Positions 54,631 through 63,642 of a stretch of DNA of 64,000 bases are shown here, one piece after another. The translations under genes were made by a program, and so were the position numbers. Source of the DNA: Pseudoalteromonas sp. XI10 (GTDB taxonomy: Bacteria; Pseudomonadota; Gammaproteobacteria; Enterobacterales; Alteromonadaceae); the NCBI RefSeq assembly GCF_001469895.1, contig NZ_LOPY01000019.1:62001-126000 (forward strand), written 5' to 3'. The notes below the pieces were generated by a model. It was not told the DNA's origin, made no database searches, and worked only from the letters and a program-made list of their open reading frames with translations. Numbering within the stretch: position 1 is the stretch's first letter; every line of letters begins with the position of its first letter.

Positions 54631-56010
54631 ATGAAAAAAATAACCTTCCTAAGTACGTTGTTGTGCTCCAGTTTTTTTGTTTGTAGCGAAGAAACAGATA
54701 CAACTTTAAACGCTTATGCCGCTGGGTACGTCGCCAATTTTACCTGTAGTGCCACGTTTAACGCTGGTAAAAGCAAAGATCAAATCGATATTGATGAACT
54801 TACCGGTATTTACCCTTTAATTGCAGATACTGTAAAAACACTAAAAGCGAACATTGATACTGAGCACAAGAGAGTCATTGTTGATTACGATAAAGATAAA
54901 CAGCGCATATCGGTGTGGCGTCCTCGTTTAGGCTGTGTTGATTTACCCGTAGGGGCAAGCCTTAAAGCTGCAACACTCGTGCAAGCACCGTTTAAAGAAA
55001 ACTTAGCCTACCAAAAGGATGATGGTAAGCCTTGGCAAACATTAAATGGTGTTAATGAAGCGACGGGCAATAAGGCGCTTGATGAGGTTATTGCACAGGC
55101 TTTTACTCGTCATTATGGTGAAGGCGCACGAACTTCGGCAATTTTAATAGCAAGCCCTGAGGCGATTCTAGCAGAGCAATATAAAGCAGGTTTTACCTCT
55201 GAAACTGCCCAGCGTACTTGGTCTGTTGCAAAAAGTATTGGCGCGAGCATCATTGGTGTGGCGGTAGCGCAAAAGCGACTTGATGTTACAAAGCCTGCGG
55301 GGCTTGAAAGCTGGTCTCACCCGCTTGACCCACGTGGCGAAATTACCCTTGAAAACTTGCTTCACATGGCATCAGGTTTAGACAGTAATAAAGCGGGCAA
55401 TCGTACTGATCGTGTGTATATGGGCGGCGGTTTAGTGTCTGATACTGCAACGCATACCGCATTAGAAGTAAAGCCTGGTAGCCGTTGGAAATACGCTAAT
55501 AACGACACCATGTTAGCGCTACGTACCTTACGAGAAACGTTTAACGATGAGGCGAGTTATTTGCGTTACCCATATGACAACTTACTCGATAAAATCGGCA
55601 TGCAGCACACGTTTTTAGAGTCAGATTGGCAAAGTGACTTTATTTTGTCATCGCAAGTGTGGACTACTTCACGGGATCTTGCTCGCTTGGGGCTATTACA
55701 CCTGAATAATGGCCGCTGGCAAGGTGAGCAAATATTACCAAAAGACTGGTTAAGTTATATTAGTAAACCTGCCCCTGCTCAACCCCCTGTAACGGCACCG
55801 GGATACGGCGCACAGTGGTGGCTTTATAACGAACGTTTTCCTGAGTTACCAAACGATACCATTGCAGCGCGAGGCAACCGTGGTCAATTTTTAGTGATCA
55901 TTCCAAGCGAGCAGTTAGTTATTGTTAGGCGAGGGTACGACCTTGCAGGGCTTAAAGGCTTTAGTGAGCATGATTTTGCTCGTGATGTTTTAAAAGCACT
56001 GGGCAGATAA
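54631..56010 (+). CDS. Secreted beta-lactamase-related serine hydrolase
   Basis: A 459-residue protein with a signal peptide (ITFLSTLLCSSFFVCS) and a class C beta-lactamase/penicillin-binding fold. Nucleophile Ser198 and Lys201 lie in WSVAKSIG (S-x-x-K), Tyr288 in KYANND (Y-x-N), and the late motif may be ARGNRGQFLVIIP. Family members are esterases or peptidases rather than true lactamases. The N-terminal 130 residues are an additional domain. GGAG precedes ATG 54631. Confidence 0.85.
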   Translation: MKKITFLSTLLCSSFFVCSEETDTTLNAYAAGYVANFTCSATFNAGKSKDQIDIDELTGIYPLIADTVKTLKANIDTEHKRVIVDYDKDKQRISVWRPRLGCVDLPVGASLKAATLVQAPFKENLAYQKDDGKPWQTLNGVNEATGNKALDEVIAQAFTRHYGEGARTSAILIASPEAILAEQYKAGFTSETAQRTWSVAKSIGASIIGVAVAQKRLDVTKPAGLESWSHPLDPRGEITLENLLHMASGLDSNKAGNRTDRVYMGGGLVSDTATHTALEVKPGSRWKYANNDTMLALRTLRETFNDEASYLRYPYDNLLDKIGMQHTFLESDWQSDFILSSQVWTTSRDLARLGLLHLNNGRWQGEQILPKDWLSYISKPAPAQPPVTAPGYGAQWWLYNERFPELPNDTIAARGNRGQFLVIIPSEQLVIVRRGYDLAGLKGFSEHDFARDVLKALGR

Positions 56011-56024
56011 AGTCAGGCAATAAA

Positions 56025-56056
56025 AAAGCTGCTTTGTGGCGTACAGAAGCAGCTTT
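56025..56056. terminator. Bidirectional terminator between convergent genes
   Basis: AAAGCTGCTT (56025-56034) pairs with AAGCAGCTTT (56047-56056) around a 12-base loop, with an A run before it. It lies between the serine hydrolase (plus) and the cyclophilin-like gene (minus). Confidence 0.75.
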
Positions 56057-56079
56057 GCTAACTGGAGAGTTAGTATCTA

Positions 56080-56439
56080 CTACAAGGGCTCTATTGTGAC
56101 ATCCGCTTGGCCTAAACTTTTAAAGAACTGACTATCGCCCGTTATTTTGCCAAGTTTTATCAGACCATTTGCATAACTTTGCTGCTTATAAAAGAGCGCA
56201 AGGTTACCCCAAGGTGCGTAATAAGTGATGTCTCCTGCGTCGGCATCGGTGCCAGCAGGTAAGCCTTGTAGATTTAATTTCTCTGGTAAAGTGGCAATTT
56301 TCTCAGCATTGGCAAAGTCTTCTACTTTTAGAGTCAGTGGTAGAAGTTGATAAAAATGCTTAGCGGCATTGTTACTTTCTAAAGTCGCTTGCATAGTTTT
56401 GCCGTTACTGGTGAACTTTATTTGCATTTCACTTACCAT
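56080..56439 (-). CDS. Cyclophilin-like domain protein
   Basis: A 119-residue protein matching the bacterial cyclophilin-like family: MQIKFTSNGKTMQATLESNNAAKHFYQLLPLTLKVEDFANAEKIATLP, AGDITYYAPWGNLALFYK and LIKLGKITGDSQFFKSLG. It has no signal peptide. Activity as a peptidyl-prolyl isomerase is not established for this family. The start is 2 bases after the stop of the cupin gene; an in-frame Met four codons later (56427) is an alternative. Confidence 0.8.
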   Translation of the reverse strand: MVSEMQIKFTSNGKTMQATLESNNAAKHFYQLLPLTLKVEDFANAEKIATLPEKLNLQGLPAGTDADAGDITYYAPWGNLALFYKQQSYANGLIKLGKITGDSQFFKSLGQADVTIEPL

Positions 56440-56441
56440 CT

Positions 56442-56933
56442 TTACTGCTTTTTTAAATATTGCTTATCTGTTACTGGCTCTAACCAATCAACAACCTTAC
56501 CGTCTTTTGACTCTTGAATAGCTAGGTGCATCATGGCTGTTTTATCTGTAGCGCCGTGCCAATGTTTAACATTAGCAGGAATATGTACAACGTCACCTGG
56601 TTTTATAACCTGAGGTTGTCCATGCCACTGATTAACCCAGCCCATACCTGATGTAACAATTAAGGTTTGGCCAACAGGGTGGGTGTGCCAGTTTGTTCGA
56701 GCGCCGGGCTCAAACGTTACCATGGCACCAGCGGCTTTCGCTTCGCCATGAGCTTGGAAACTAGGCTCGACGCGTACTTTGCCCGTGAAATACTTGTCGA
56801 GCCCAGTCATTGGGTACTGAGTGCCATTTTTTTGCACTGTGATTTGCGGTAATTCTAAACGTTGTGAAGAGGCGTTTTCTGCATGACTAAATGCACTCAT
56901 CGTTAAGATAAGGGTACCGATAATATACTTCAT
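56442..56933 (-). CDS. Periplasmic cupin protein
   Basis: A 163-residue exported cupin: signal peptide ([16 protein letters not shown]), then [29 protein letters not shown] and [30 protein letters not shown]. The core is clearly paralogous to the cytoplasmic cupin at 52850. ATG 56933 has GGAG six bases upstream. It forms a two-gene operon with the cyclophilin-like gene, divergent from an AraC regulator. Confidence 0.85.
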   Translation of the reverse strand: MKYIIGTLILTMSAFSHAENASSQRLELPQITVQKNGTQYPMTGLDKYFTGKVRVEPSFQAHGEAKAAGAMVTFEPGARTNWHTHPVGQTLIVTSGMGWVNQWHGQPQVIKPGDVVHIPANVKHWHGATDKTAMMHLAIQESKDGKVVDWLEPVTDKQYLKKQ

Positions 56934-57109
56934 ACTTTTCTCCATGTGTTTGTAACCGAACGAATCTTAATTTTGGCTAAAAACTGTGCCTTTAAAAAGT
57001 ACAATGCACGCAAGTTATTGCCTATTAGTCCGAGGCGGCAAATTTATCACTGGTCAATACTGTATAACCGAGCGTATAGTTAAGTATCTTGAATTTAATT
57101 GGGTTGGTT

Positions 57110-58024
57110 ATGCATTCAGATTATGATGCTGTTGCTAAAATGAGCGCCGCTTTAGCAGATAAGATTGCGCCGCTTATCGGTCAGCAAGAAACCGCTGATA
57201 GCGTGATTGAGGATTTGTTTTTTTATCGACAAACACAGGCTGCCACCTCTTGTTCAATGTGTGTGGTTGAACCAAGTATTGCACTGGTGCTACAAGGGGC
57301 AAAAAGCATGACCTTGGGCGAAGATGTTTTCAAGTATGACCCACACAAGTATTTGATTACCTCTATTGATTTGCCTGCAAAAATGCAAGTTCTCGAAGCA
57401 AAAGACGACGCGCCTTATTTAGGTTTAGTGTTAAAGCTTGATTTGGCTATGTTAGGTGAACTGATTTCGCAAATACCGCTCGACAAATTAAACAAGCAAT
57501 CACTCAATAAGGGAATGACTTTAGGTGAGATGACAGAACCGCTCCTTAACGCTTTTACACGATTAATTGAGCTGGTTGATGATCCGGAGTCTATGCCAGT
57601 GCTTGCGCCATTAATTAAACGCGAAATTTTTTGGCGTGTACTTAACAGTGAGCATGGGGCGGAGCTTCGGCATATAGTGTCAACAGGTAGCCAAGGGCTT
57701 AGAATTGCACGTAGTGTTAAGTGGTTAAAAGAAAACTATGATCAACCCTTGAGTGTAGAGGATTTAGCGGGTCTTGCGAAAATGAGTAAATCGACTTTCC
57801 ACCATCATTTTCGAGATCTAACTTCAATGAGTCCGTTGCAATATCAAAAGCGTTTAAGGTTAATGGAAGCAAGAAGGTTGATGGTTGGCGAGAGTATGGA
57901 CGCCTCAGGTGCTGCTTTTAAAGTTGGCTACGAAAGCCCCTCACAGTTTTCTCGCGAGTATTCTCGGTTTTTTGGTTTATCACCAAAACGAGATGTTGAG
58001 GCGTTTTTAGCAACCGCTAAATAG
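57110..58024 (+). CDS. AraC-family transcriptional regulator (AraC_N type)
   Basis: A 304-residue regulator. The N-terminal AraC-type cupin has SCSMCVVEPSIALVLQGAKSMTLGEDVFKYDPHKYLITSIDLPAKMQV. The C-terminal double HTH has LSVEDLAGLAKMSKSTFHHHFRDLTSMSPLQYQKRLRLMEARRLM and AFKVGYESPSQFSREYSRFFGLSPKRD. It diverges from the cupin/cyclophilin pair and is likely their regulator. The same architecture commonly sits beside redox genes for alcohol or aldehyde metabolism. Confidence 0.9.
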   Translation: MHSDYDAVAKMSAALADKIAPLIGQQETADSVIEDLFFYRQTQAATSCSMCVVEPSIALVLQGAKSMTLGEDVFKYDPHKYLITSIDLPAKMQVLEAKDDAPYLGLVLKLDLAMLGELISQIPLDKLNKQSLNKGMTLGEMTEPLLNAFTRLIELVDDPESMPVLAPLIKREIFWRVLNSEHGAELRHIVSTGSQGLRIARSVKWLKENYDQPLSVEDLAGLAKMSKSTFHHHFRDLTSMSPLQYQKRLRLMEARRLMVGESMDASGAAFKVGYESPSQFSREYSRFFGLSPKRDVEAFLATAK

Positions 58025-58037
58025 CCGGCTACTTATA

Positions 58038-58077
58038 ATACCAATGGGCAATAATAGTTAATTAAGCGAATTGGTAT
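58038..58077 (-). repeat. 40-bp imperfect palindromic intergenic repeat, copy 2
   Basis: On the plus strand it begins ATACCAATGGGCAATAATAG and ends GCGAATTGGTAT. It matches the reverse complement of 11035-11074 at 37 of 40 positions, the differences clustering at positions 9-10 and 20. It directly follows the AraC gene and is followed by a long hairpin. Confidence 0.8.
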
Positions 58078-58081
58078 AAAA

Positions 58082-58114
58082 AACGAATGGGCATATCCCT
58101 ATGTCCCATTCGTT
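58082..58114. terminator. Hairpin between convergent genes, probable terminator
   Basis: AACGAATGGG (58082-58091) pairs with CCCATTCGTT (58105-58114), with an inner CATA/TATG extension. No clear T run follows. It separates the AraC gene (plus) from the hydrolase gene (minus). Confidence 0.6.
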
Positions 58115-58131
58115 ACCATGACACGTTTTAG

Positions 58132-59094
58132 TTAAAGACTTGCTGTGAAAAATTCAGCAATTTTAGTGAATGGAATTAAACCCACATCATCATATAAATC
58201 AACATGACCTGCATTTGGTACAACCAATAATTGTTTAGGTTCAGCAGCTAAATCATAGGCTTGTTGGCTAAACTCAAATGAGTGAGCGTGTTCACCAGCA
58301 ACAAACAGTAATGGACGTGGTGAAATAGTCTCAATATCGTTAAATGGATAAAAGTTCATAAAACGCACATTGCTACTTAATGTTGGGTGTGTTGTTAAAT
58401 CTGCTGATGAACGCTCTGGTGTATATTCACCACGTTCAGTGCGGTAAAAGTCATAAAACTCTTTTGCAATTGGGTGTGAGCTTTCATCAATGTGATGCGG
58501 GCAGCCGCCGGTGTATTGTACTTCGCCACCAAGGTACTCAACATTACGTTGCTCTGCAGCTTCATCAAGCATATCTTTACGCATATCAAGGTCAATCGAG
58601 TTGCCTAAACCATTGCGCGTTGCGCCACCCATGTCATACATACTAACTGTTGCCACAGCTTTGATACGTGGGTCAATTTTTGCGGCACTAATGATGAAAC
58701 CACCACTACCACATACACCTAAACCACCAATGCTTTCTTTGTTGACGTATGAACGGCTAGCAAGGTAATCGACACCGGCACTGAATGACTCTGCGTATAA
58801 ATCAGGTAGGACAGTATTACGTGGTTCGCCGTCACTTTCGCCCCAGAAGCTAAGATCAACTGCCAAAGTTACAAAGCCTAGCTCTGCAAGTTTAGTTGCA
58901 TATAAAGTAGCACTTTGCTCTTTTACCGCACCCATAGGGTGACCTATTACAAGTGCTGGAAGGTTCGCACCTTTCTCTGCATTTTTAGGTGTAAAAAGAT
59001 TACCGACTACATTCATTTGTAATTGGTTTTTGAAAATTACTTTTTCAAAGTTAACAGCATCGCTTTGGTAAAAATTATCAGTTGAGGTTGTCAT
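58132..59094 (-). CDS. Alpha/beta hydrolase (dienelactone hydrolase-like)
   Basis: A 320-residue protein with the hydrolase core ALVIGHPMGAVKEQSATLYATKLAELGFVTLAVDLSFWGESDGEP, the nucleophile elbow GGLGVCGSGGFIISAA (Ser in C-G-S-G-G), and the acid and histidine in LLFVAGEHAHSF and VVPNAGHVDLYDD. It resembles the YcjY/dienelactone group, whose substrates are unknown. A leading segment YQSDAVNFEKVIFKNQLQMNVVGNLFTP is typical of the group. It lies between AraC/cupin and MFS genes and could be regulated with them. Confidence 0.83.
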   Translation of the reverse strand: MTTSTDNFYQSDAVNFEKVIFKNQLQMNVVGNLFTPKNAEKGANLPALVIGHPMGAVKEQSATLYATKLAELGFVTLAVDLSFWGESDGEPRNTVLPDLYAESFSAGVDYLASRSYVNKESIGGLGVCGSGGFIISAAKIDPRIKAVATVSMYDMGGATRNGLGNSIDLDMRKDMLDEAAEQRNVEYLGGEVQYTGGCPHHIDESSHPIAKEFYDFYRTERGEYTPERSSADLTTHPTLSSNVRFMNFYPFNDIETISPRPLLFVAGEHAHSFEFSQQAYDLAAEPKQLLVVPNAGHVDLYDDVGLIPFTKIAEFFTASL

Positions 59095-59256
59095 AACACT
59101 CTCCTATTTTGTGATTAACAGGGACTGCAATTTGTTTTCACAATGCAGCTTTGATGAGGTTATTGTCGGTTATTTGTGCAGTTTAGCGTTATATTAGAAC
59201 AGTCGATTTATTGCCTAAAAGTGTCGAATGTATTTTTAGGTGCTTAAAATGAACAT

Positions 59257-59282
59257 TAGGTAGCCCAAATATGAGCTACCTA
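59257..59282 (-). terminator. Hairpin after the MFS gene, probable terminator
   Basis: TAGGTAGC (59257-59264) pairs with GCTACCTA (59275-59282). It follows the MFS stop on the minus strand by only a few bases, and the downstream sequence is T-rich. Confidence 0.55.
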
Positions 59283-59290
59283 GTGATTTT

Positions 59291-60478
59291 TTAGGGTGTT
59301 TTTATAGTGAAATAGCTGGCAATAGCTGCAAAAAATAAGATAGCTGCGCTAACTAAGAAGGTAATAGGGTAGTCATAAACATCGAATAATATGCCGCCGA
59401 ATGTTGAGCCTAGCGCTATAGAAAATTGAATAATTGCTACCATCAACCCTCCTGCAACTTCAGCATCTTTTGGTAAAGCACGAGCTACCCAGCTCCACCA
59501 AGCGACAGGCGCTGCAGTTGCAATAAACCCCCATAATCCAAGTAATACGATGTTGATGTTAAAAAGGGATATTTGATTAGCTAAACAAAATGCAATTAAA
59601 GCCATAACCGCAGGAGCAGCTATTAATGCAAACGCTAAACTGAGTTTTATGACCTTACTGATCAATAAGGTGCCAATAAAGCCTGCAAAACCAATAACAA
59701 ATAACACCATAGAGACTTGTTGGCTGGTGGCTTGAAACGCTGACTCTAAAAAGGGCCTTACATAGGTAAATAAAGTAAATTGCCCCATAAATAGCAGCGC
59801 GACAGCTAGCATACCAAAACGGACGAGTGGCTTTTTAAATAACTTAAATGCAGAAAAAGGTCCTTTTGATTGCTGCTGAGCTGGCATGCTAGGCAAAGCC
59901 TGCCATTGCCAAAATACAGCAATAGCAATAAATGGCACTAAACACATAAACGCGCCTCGCCAGCCAAGAACACTGCCTAAATAACTGCCAAGTGGTGCTG
60001 CAATTATCATGGCAAGACCATTACCACCATTAAATACTGCCAGTGATTTAGGCACTTTTTCCTCGGGAACTAAGCGCATTGCAGAAGCAGTTGAAAGTGA
60101 CCAATAGCCACCAATGACTAAGCCGATTAACGCACGGCCAAGCATATAAACAGCGTAACTATCAGCTATAGAGATTGTTAAAGTTGACAGTAACATTATC
60201 AAGGTCAGAGCGACTAGTAAGGTCTTTCGATCACTTTTAGCAAATAAAGGACTCATGAATAGACTTGTGATCACCGCAAAAAAGCCAGATATTGCAAGCC
60301 CCTGACCAACCATGCCTTTACTAATTGATAAATCTTCAGCCATAGGTGTTAATAAGCTTACAGGCATAAACTCGCAGGCTATTAAGGCGAAAATACATAA
60401 TGTCATCGCAAAAACCCCACTCCAATTAGCTTGCTGCTCGATAGGCTGATCATCTTGATAGGTTGAGTAATTTGTCAT
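59291..60478 (-). CDS. MFS-family transporter (sugar/drug efflux-like)
   Basis: A 395-residue inner-membrane protein with twelve predicted membrane segments. FMPVSLLTPMAEDLSISKGMVGQGLAISG and MSPLFAKSDRKTLLVALTLIMLLST (DRK loop after TM2) are typical of the DHA1/AraJ-SotB group, as is GRALIGLVIGGYWSLSTASAMRL. A drug or sugar exporter is the usual prediction. It diverges from the LysR gene, which probably controls it. Confidence 0.85.
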   Translation of the reverse strand: MTNYSTYQDDQPIEQQANWSGVFAMTLCIFALIACEFMPVSLLTPMAEDLSISKGMVGQGLAISGFFAVITSLFMSPLFAKSDRKTLLVALTLIMLLSTLTISIADSYAVYMLGRALIGLVIGGYWSLSTASAMRLVPEEKVPKSLAVFNGGNGLAMIIAAPLGSYLGSVLGWRGAFMCLVPFIAIAVFWQWQALPSMPAQQQSKGPFSAFKLFKKPLVRFGMLAVALLFMGQFTLFTYVRPFLESAFQATSQQVSMVLFVIGFAGFIGTLLISKVIKLSLAFALIAAPAVMALIAFCLANQISLFNINIVLLGLWGFIATAAPVAWWSWVARALPKDAEVAGGLMVAIIQFSIALGSTFGGILFDVYDYPITFLVSAAILFFAAIASYFTIKTP

Positions 60479-60589
60479 GCTAGTCCATACAGTTAAATGT
60501 GATGGAGTATTTTTTCAAACATAGGTTGAATAGACTAGCTAATGAATACTAATATCCTTTATTAGTAATACTTATTAATGGGCTGGTGG

Positions 60590-61480
60590 ATGATCAAACA
60601 AAACCTCAATGAATTGAACTATTTTGTCATTGTGGCAAGAACTGGCAGTTTTACACGTGCTGCTGCTCAGTTAGGCGTAACTCAGTCTGCCTTGAGTCAG
60701 GCTATTCGTTCACTAGAAGCAAACTTAGATATTCGTTTGTTAACCAGAACAACTCGAAGCGTATCGCCGACTCTCGCCGGGGAGCGTTTACTCAATGCAA
60801 TAGGGCATCGTTTTGATGATATTGAAAATGAGTTAGAAGCGTTAACTGAACTCAGAGATAAACCTGCGGGCACGGTAAAAATTACTTGTGGTGATTTTAT
60901 AATTCAGAGCACATTACTCCCTAAACTGGCCAATGTATTAAAGCAATACCCCGATATTAATATTGAGTTTAATGTTAACTATGGCTACACAGACATTGTT
61001 GCTCAGCGTATCGACGCTGGCGTTCGCCTTGGCGAAACTATAGATAAAGATATGATTGCAGTGCCTATTGGTAAAGAGCTCAATATGGCAGCCGTTGCAA
61101 GCCCTGAGTATTTTGCTAAGCATCAAAAGCCTAACACGCCAAAGGATCTTACTGCGCATAATTGTATCAACATTCGCTTTCCTACCCATGGCGGTTTATA
61201 TGCGTGGGAGTTTGAAAAAGAGGGGGAGGAGCTCAATGTGAATGTACGCGGTCAATTAATCTTTAATACCTCTCATCATATTGTTGAGGCTGCATTACAG
61301 GGGTTAGGTATTGCGTTTCTACCTGAAGAAGAGTTTGGTGAGCATATAAAAAATGGTAATTTAATTAAAGTGTTAGCTGATTGGTGCCCCGCATTTCCCG
61401 GTTATTATTTGTATTACCCGAGCCGAAGGCAACCGTCTCCGGCATTTAAAATTGTGTTAGAAGCATTAAAACAGCAATAG
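60590..61480 (+). CDS. LysR-family transcriptional regulator
   Basis: A 296-residue regulator with the winged HTH at its N-terminus (LNELNYFVIVARTGSFTRAAAQLGVTQSALSQAIRSLEANLDIRLLTRTTRSVSPTLAG), as in the CrgA/DsdC-like subgroup, followed by an effector domain. It is divergent from the MFS transporter. The start is uncertain: Met at 60590 (used) or 60578. It is followed by a hairpin at 61478-61507. Confidence 0.85.
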   Translation: MIKQNLNELNYFVIVARTGSFTRAAAQLGVTQSALSQAIRSLEANLDIRLLTRTTRSVSPTLAGERLLNAIGHRFDDIENELEALTELRDKPAGTVKITCGDFIIQSTLLPKLANVLKQYPDINIEFNVNYGYTDIVAQRIDAGVRLGETIDKDMIAVPIGKELNMAAVASPEYFAKHQKPNTPKDLTAHNCINIRFPTHGGLYAWEFEKEGEELNVNVRGQLIFNTSHHIVEAALQGLGIAFLPEEEFGEHIKNGNLIKVLADWCPAFPGYYLYYPSRRQPSPAFKIVLEALKQQ

Positions 61481-61507
61481 AGTGCGGTATTTAGATACCA
61501 CACTCTA
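61478..61507. terminator. Hairpin between LysR and his operon ends
   Basis: TAGAGTG-C-GGTAT, loop TTAG, ATACC-A-CACTCTA: a long stem with one mismatch that includes the LysR stop codon. It lies between two convergent transcription units. No strong T run follows on either strand. Confidence 0.65.
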
Positions 61508-61513
61508 TAATTA

Positions 61514-62128
61514 TTACTTATGGCGGCCTTGTAAACAGCTCACCACATCAGCCAATGATAAGCCTTGGCGCTGTAATAACACAGTTAAGTGATACAGTAA
61601 GTCTGCCGATTCATTGGTTAATTCATCGTTATCATGTTTCATGGCTGCAAGGGCAACTTCAACGCCTTCTTCACCCACTTTTTGGCAACTACGGCTTAAG
61701 TCTTTTGCAAACAAAGACGCAGTGTAGCTTTTGCTTGGATCATCGTCTTTACGCGAGACAATCACTTGTTCAAGCTCAGCTAAAAACGACAAGCTAGGTT
61801 TAGCATCATCGCCGAAGCAGCTTTGTGTACCAAGGTGGCATGTTGGCCCAAGTGGGTTTGCCAGCACTAATAGTGAGTCGTAATCACAGTCGGTGTGTAC
61901 TGAGACTACTTCAAGGTAGTTTTCTGATGTTTCGCCTTTGGTCCATAAACGCTCTTTAGAGCGCGAGTAAAAGGTTACTTTCTGTTTGTCGAAAGTGGCA
62001 GCTAATGCATCTTGATTCATAAAGCCTTGCATTAAAATTACCCCAGAGCGTGCGTCTTGCACGATAGCTGGGATCAATTCGCTTTTGGCAAAATCGACTT
62101 GAGAAAGAGTGTCTTTGGTTAATTGCAT
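61514..62128 (-). CDS. hisIE: Bifunctional phosphoribosyl-AMP cyclohydrolase / phosphoribosyl-ATP pyrophosphohydrolase
   Basis: A 204-residue fusion of HisI (about residues 1-110: [53 protein letters not shown], the metal cysteines DCDYD and [11 protein letters not shown]) and HisE (about 115-204: [40 protein letters not shown]). It performs steps 2 and 3 of histidine biosynthesis. Its start overlaps the hisF stop by 10 bases. It is the last gene of the visible operon. Confidence 0.94.
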   Translation of the reverse strand: MQLTKDTLSQVDFAKSELIPAIVQDARSGVILMQGFMNQDALAATFDKQKVTFYSRSKERLWTKGETSENYLEVVSVHTDCDYDSLLVLANPLGPTCHLGTQSCFGDDAKPSLSFLAELEQVIVSRKDDDPSKSYTASLFAKDLSRSCQKVGEEGVEVALAAMKHDNDELTNESADLLYHLTVLLQRQGLSLADVVSCLQGRHK

Positions 62129-62898
62129 AGTCTTGCCGCTACATTATTATCAGTTAAAAATTGTTTTAGTTCGCCAATATCAATGACGTTCTTGTGAAAT
62201 ACGCTGGCAGCGAGCGCGCCATCAACTTGGCTTTGTTGAAACACATCAACAAAGTCTTGCATCGTACCTGCACCGCCCGATGCAATTAGTGGAATATCGC
62301 ACAGTGCTCGCATTTTTGATAGCTGAACATTGTCGTAGCCTTTACGCACGCCATCTTGGTTCATGCAATTGAGTACAATTTCACCAGCGCCTAGGTCTTG
62401 CACGCGCTTAACCCATTCTTCGGTTTTATAGCGAGTACGGCTTGATGCATTAGGATCGCCAGTCAGCTGGTACACTAAATATTCGCCAGTGGTTTCATCA
62501 TAAAAGCTATCAATACCTACGACCACGCATTGTTTACCAAACTCATCGTGTAATTCTTTGATAAGCTCAGGGCGAGCAATTGCAGGGCTGTTAATACTGA
62601 TTTTATCTGCACCACGTTCTAAAACACGTGCTGCATCTGCAACAGATTTAATGCCGCCAGCCACACAAAATGGAATATCAATGTGGCGCGCAATGTTCTC
62701 TACCCAATTGACATCAAGTAGGCGTTTTTCGACGCTGGCACTGATTTCATAAAACACCAGTTCATCCGCACCGGCATCGCTGTAAGCTTTGGCAAGCGTT
62801 AAAATATCACCAACCACTTCATGGCCTTTAAATTTAACACCTTTAACGACTTGGCCGTCTTTAACATCTAAACAAGGGATTATGCGTTTTGATAACAT
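62119..62898 (-). CDS. hisF: Imidazole glycerol phosphate synthase subunit HisF (cyclase)
   Basis: A 259-residue beta/alpha barrel: [31 protein letters not shown] (catalytic Asp in the LDV motif), then [24 protein letters not shown] and [13 protein letters not shown] with the second catalytic Asp region. It works with HisH to convert PRFAR and ammonia to imidazole glycerol phosphate and AICAR. It overlaps hisA by 19 bases. Confidence 0.95.
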   Translation of the reverse strand: MLSKRIIPCLDVKDGQVVKGVKFKGHEVVGDILTLAKAYSDAGADELVFYEISASVEKRLLDVNWVENIARHIDIPFCVAGGIKSVADAARVLERGADKISINSPAIARPELIKELHDEFGKQCVVVGIDSFYDETTGEYLVYQLTGDPNASSRTRYKTEEWVKRVQDLGAGEIVLNCMNQDGVRKGYDNVQLSKMRALCDIPLIASGGAGTMQDFVDVFQQSQVDGALAASVFHKNVIDIGELKQFLTDNNVAARLCN

Positions 62899-63614
62899 GC
62901 TAACGCCTCCTCAACATTAAAGGCACCATCGAGCAATGATTTACCTAAGATAACACCGCCAACACCCAGTTTTTTCAGCTTTGCAATATCATCCAGTGAG
63001 CTTACACCGCCTGATGCTTGAACTTTAATCTCGCTGTTGTGGTTGGTTAAATCTTCATAAAGTGCAAACGAAGGGCCGGTCATGGTGCCGTCTTTGCTGA
63101 TGTCAGTACACAGAAAATCAACCACACCAAGTGCCACGTAAAAATCAACAAGTTCGAACAAGCCAAACTCAGATTCACTTAACCAACCATGTGTTGCTGG
63201 TGCCCAGCCGTTGTCAGTTTTATTAACATCTAGTGCGATTACAAAGTGTTCACTGCCAAATTTTTCAATCCAAGCCTTTACTTGCTCACGCTTTTCAACG
63301 GCCATTGAGCCAATCACGACTTGGTTAGCACCGGCTTCAAGCCAGTCGGCAACATCTTGCTCAGAGCGAATACCGCCGCCCACTTGATAAGGAACATTAA
63401 GCGCTTTGGTTGCAGCTTGTATATGCTGCCACTGTTTTTTATTTGGATCGCGCGCGCCTTCTAAATCAACCAGGTGCAGCTTACCTGCGCCGCTGTTAGC
63501 GTACTCTTGTAAGCGTGCGCCAAGTTCGTAAGGGTAAAATTGTGCGGTATCATACTTACCTTGGTATAAGCGCACAATTTGGTTTTGTAATACATCGAGT
63601 GCTGGAATAATCAC
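62880..63614 (-). CDS. hisA: Phosphoribosylformimino-5-aminoimidazole carboxamide ribotide isomerase
   Basis: A 244-residue barrel isomerase related to His[23 protein letters not shown] (catalytic Asp7 region), [38 protein letters not shown]-like [22 protein letters not shown] (second catalytic Asp) and [11 protein letters not shown]. It performs the Amadori rearrangement of ProFAR. It overlaps hisF at its 3' end. Confidence 0.95.
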   Translation of the reverse strand: MIIPALDVLQNQIVRLYQGKYDTAQFYPYELGARLQEYANSGAGKLHLVDLEGARDPNKKQWQHIQAATKALNVPYQVGGGIRSEQDVADWLEAGANQVVIGSMAVEKREQVKAWIEKFGSEHFVIALDVNKTDNGWAPATHGWLSESEFGLFELVDFYVALGVVDFLCTDISKDGTMTGPSFALYEDLTNHNSEIKVQASGGVSSLDDIAKLKKLGVGGVILGKSLLDGAFNVEEALACYQNA

Positions 63615-63642
63615 GTTTATTTCTCTTATTTTTTTGCTGCGC

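Noticed and set aside
52850..61480. Region considered as a genomic island
   Set aside because: No integrase, tRNA, attachment repeats or clear shift in base composition could be seen; it reads as ordinary accessory chromosome.
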